A DNA stretch of 6,529 nt, taken from assembly GCA_905235695.1 (NCBI GenBank), contig CAJOMW010000102.1:1-6529 (forward strand), written 5' to 3'. Position 1 is the first letter of the stretch. Every line of letters starts with the position of its first letter. The notes under the pieces were generated by a model. The model saw only the letters and a program-made list of their open reading frames with translations. It made no database searches and was not told the origin of the DNA. Source of the stretch: an uncultured Clostridia bacterium (GTDB taxonomy: Bacteria > Bacillota > Clostridia > Oscillospirales > CAG-382). Shown one piece after another: positions 5,381 through 6,529 of this stretch. Both the position numbers and the translations under genes were made by a program.

Positions 5381-6308
5381 GATTTCACGCCGTTTTTTTG
5401 AGGAATACGGAAGACAGATGCTCGAGGAGAACTTTCCGTCCATATTGCCGCTAATTGCGGTGGGGCTTGTCGGAAGCGGCTCGGAGTGCCTGGGGTACGA
5501 CGACGAGGTGTCGCGCGACCACGATTTTGAGCCGGGCTTCTGCATATTTATCCCCGGCGAAGATATAGTCGACAGGCAGACCGCGTTTAAGATAGAGCGT
5601 GCGTACGCAAAGCTTCCGAAGGAATACGAGGGACTGAAAAGAAGCGTAATAAGTCCGGTCGGCGGAAGCAGACACGGCGTCATAAGGATAGACGAGTTTT
5701 ATGAGGAGAAGGTCGGCTCGGCGAGCGGCGCTCTGTCGGCGCGCGAATGGCTGACGATACCCGAACACGCCCTGCTCGAAGCCACAAGCGGCGAGGTCTT
5801 TTTTGACAACTACGGGCTTTTCTCGGATATACGCAGCAGACTTTCGGCAATGCCCGAGGATATACGCCTGAAAAAGCTCGCCGGAGCGCTGATAATCATG
5901 GCGCAGTCCGGGCAGTACAACTACAACCGCTGTCTTGCCCACGGCGAGACGGGAGCGGCGCAGCTTGCCGCAATCGAGTTTGCAAGGAGCGCAATGCACG
6001 CCGTGTTCCTGCTGAACGGCAGATATATGCCGTACTACAAGTGGAGCTTCAGGGCTATGCGTGATCTTCCCGTCCTATCGCAGCTTGCGGATACCGTCGA
6101 GTTTCTGCTCTCGGGCGACAACGACGCGTCAAACGCCGCCGTCAAGAGCGACATAATAGAGGACGTGGCTCAGATGATAATTTCCAATCTTATGGAGCAG
6201 AAAATAACCGAAGCGATATGCGGAGACCTCGAAAAGCACGCATATTCGGTGAACGACAGGATAAGCGATCCCAATCTGAGAAATATGAGTGTATTCGCAG
6301 GGGTATGA
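5367..6308 (+). CDS. DUF4037-like protein with nucleotidyltransferase-type motif
   Basis: This 313-aa protein has the layout I associate with the DUF4037 family. Near the N-terminus, GSGSE (36-40) is followed by DDEVSRDHDFEPG (45-57), a GS...DxD arrangement like the active site of the polymerase-beta nucleotidyltransferase fold, with D51 and D53 as likely metal ligands. A helical C-terminal half (about 165-313) contains SGQYNYNRCLAHGE (~182-195) and MPYYKWSF (221-228), reminiscent of the substrate-side helical bundle of aminoglycoside nucleotidyltransferases. No membrane segment is visible. The ATG at 5367 lies inside the end of the TPR gene with a 14-bp overlap and a weak GAGAGGG upstream, so translation is likely coupled. 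The reaction and substrate are unknown. Transfer of a nucleotide to a protein or small molecule, with the TPR partner recruiting it, is a reasonable guess only. The family name is from memory of its motifs. Confidence 0.8.
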   Translation: MKGLEISRRFFEEYGRQMLEENFPSILPLIAVGLVGSGSECLGYDDEVSRDHDFEPGFCIFIPGEDIVDRQTAFKIERAYAKLPKEYEGLKRSVISPVGGSRHGVIRIDEFYEEKVGSASGALSAREWLTIPEHALLEATSGEVFFDNYGLFSDIRSRLSAMPEDIRLKKLAGALIIMAQSGQYNYNRCLAHGETGAAQLAAIEFARSAMHAVFLLNGRYMPYYKWSFRAMRDLPVLSQLADTVEFLLSGDNDASNAAVKSDIIEDVAQMIISNLMEQKITEAICGDLEKHAYSVNDRISDPNLRNMSVFAGV

Positions 6309-6335
6309 TACCTTGTGATTTCGCTTGGCGCACCA

Positions 6336-6403
6336 TTGCTCAGCAGAGCAACAGAAAACGGATATCAAAAGCCGTGCCCCAGCCAATTCTGCATTTTGCA
6401 TTA
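6336..6403. repeat. Intergenic modular hairpin repeat, copy C (partial)
   Basis: This is a shortened copy lacking the two 5' hairpin modules. It begins with TTGCTC-AGCA-GAGCAA (6336-6351), of which CTCAGCAGAGCAACA is shared with copy B. It then has 26 bases (6363-6388) identical to 173-198 of copy A, and ends in the heptamers TGCATTT, TGCATTA (6390-6403). It fills the space between two convergent genes. Confidence 0.75.
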
Positions 6404-6427
6404 TAAAAAACTTCGCTTCGTTTTTAT
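6403..6427. terminator. Bidirectional A/T-rich terminator between convergent genes
   Basis: ATAAAAAAC and GTTTTTAT pair, with one A bulged, around a TTCGCTTC loop. T-runs follow the loop on both strands. It lies 95 bases after the DUF4037-like stop and overlaps the stop codon of the minus-strand gene. The stem has only one G-C pair, so termination strength is doubtful. Confidence 0.45.
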
Positions 6428-6529
6428 GATAAAAACTCGTCGATCTCGTCGAACGACAGATCGTCATGCAGGGCGAGATTTATAGCGTATCCTATGAGCT
6501 TTGACACATCTTTTATTATGTGATCCGTC
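6424..6529 (-). CDS. C-terminal end of an unidentified gene (partial)
   Basis: The minus strand is open from the right edge to a TAA at 6426-6424. It gives 34 residues, starting TDHIIKDVSKLIGY and ending in the acidic DDLSFDEIDEFLS. The stretch reads as helical, with the amphipathic, charge-rich look of a real protein end and the genome's ATA-rich codon style. The start lies outside the window and the family is not recognisable. It is convergent with the TPR-DUF4037 operon. Confidence 0.65.
   Translation of the reverse strand, partial: TDHIIKDVSKLIGYAINLALHDDLSFDEIDEFLS

Noticed and set aside
5451..5999. 182-codon minus-strand open frame
   Set aside because: Antisense to the DUF4037-like gene, with no RBS or recognisable motif.

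Overview
This window looks like a chromosomal segment of an uncultured gut-type Clostridia (Bacillota). The evidence is strong AGGAGG-type ribosome binding sites, sigma-A promoters with TTGACA/TATAAT-like boxes, a tRNA-Arg(CCU) of Gram-positive type with encoded CCA, balanced base composition with frequent ATA and AGA/AGG codons, and intergenic spaces packed with small hairpin repeats. The lineage is an inference. No phage, IS element or CRISPR array is visible.

Left half (1-3844): after a possible last few codons of an upstream gene and a hairpin-rich repeat (copy A, 35-224), two genes are transcribed divergently from 1714-1991. The minus-strand gene (280-1713) encodes an ADP-ribosylglycohydrolase-fold protein with an added C-terminal beta-rich domain. 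The plus-strand gene encodes a GH36-like alpha-galactosidase. Both have well-formed promoters and RBSs. The alpha-galactosidase is split: its RBS drives a 25-codon leader frame (1992-2069) that stops in an A-rich tract, and the remaining 592 codons lie in the -1 frame. One extra A in the tract at 2063-2066 would fuse them into a normal 617-aa enzyme. This is a frameshift mutation, a sequencing error, or less likely a recoding site.

Middle (3845-4540): no protein gene. It holds several terminator-like hairpins, a four-unit 7-bp tandem repeat, a 13-bp-stem hairpin with a 26-nt loop, repeat copy B (about 4045-4190), and a complete tRNA-Arg(CCU) on the minus strand with its own promoter and terminator.

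Right half (4541-6529): a two-gene operon starts from an extended -10 promoter beside a 22-bp near-palindrome. It encodes a TPR protein framed by two CxxC pairs and, overlapping it by 14 bp, a DUF4037-like protein with a nucleotidyltransferase-like GS...DxD signature. The function is unknown; the tight overlap suggests the two work together. The operon ends at repeat copy C (about 6336-6403) and meets the C-terminal 34 codons of an unidentified convergent minus-strand gene that leaves the window.

The points of most interest are the broken alpha-galactosidase start, the pairing of an ADP-ribosylglycohydrolase-fold protein with a glycosidase, the TPR/DUF4037 pair, and the modular hairpin repeat family found in all three main intergenic spaces.
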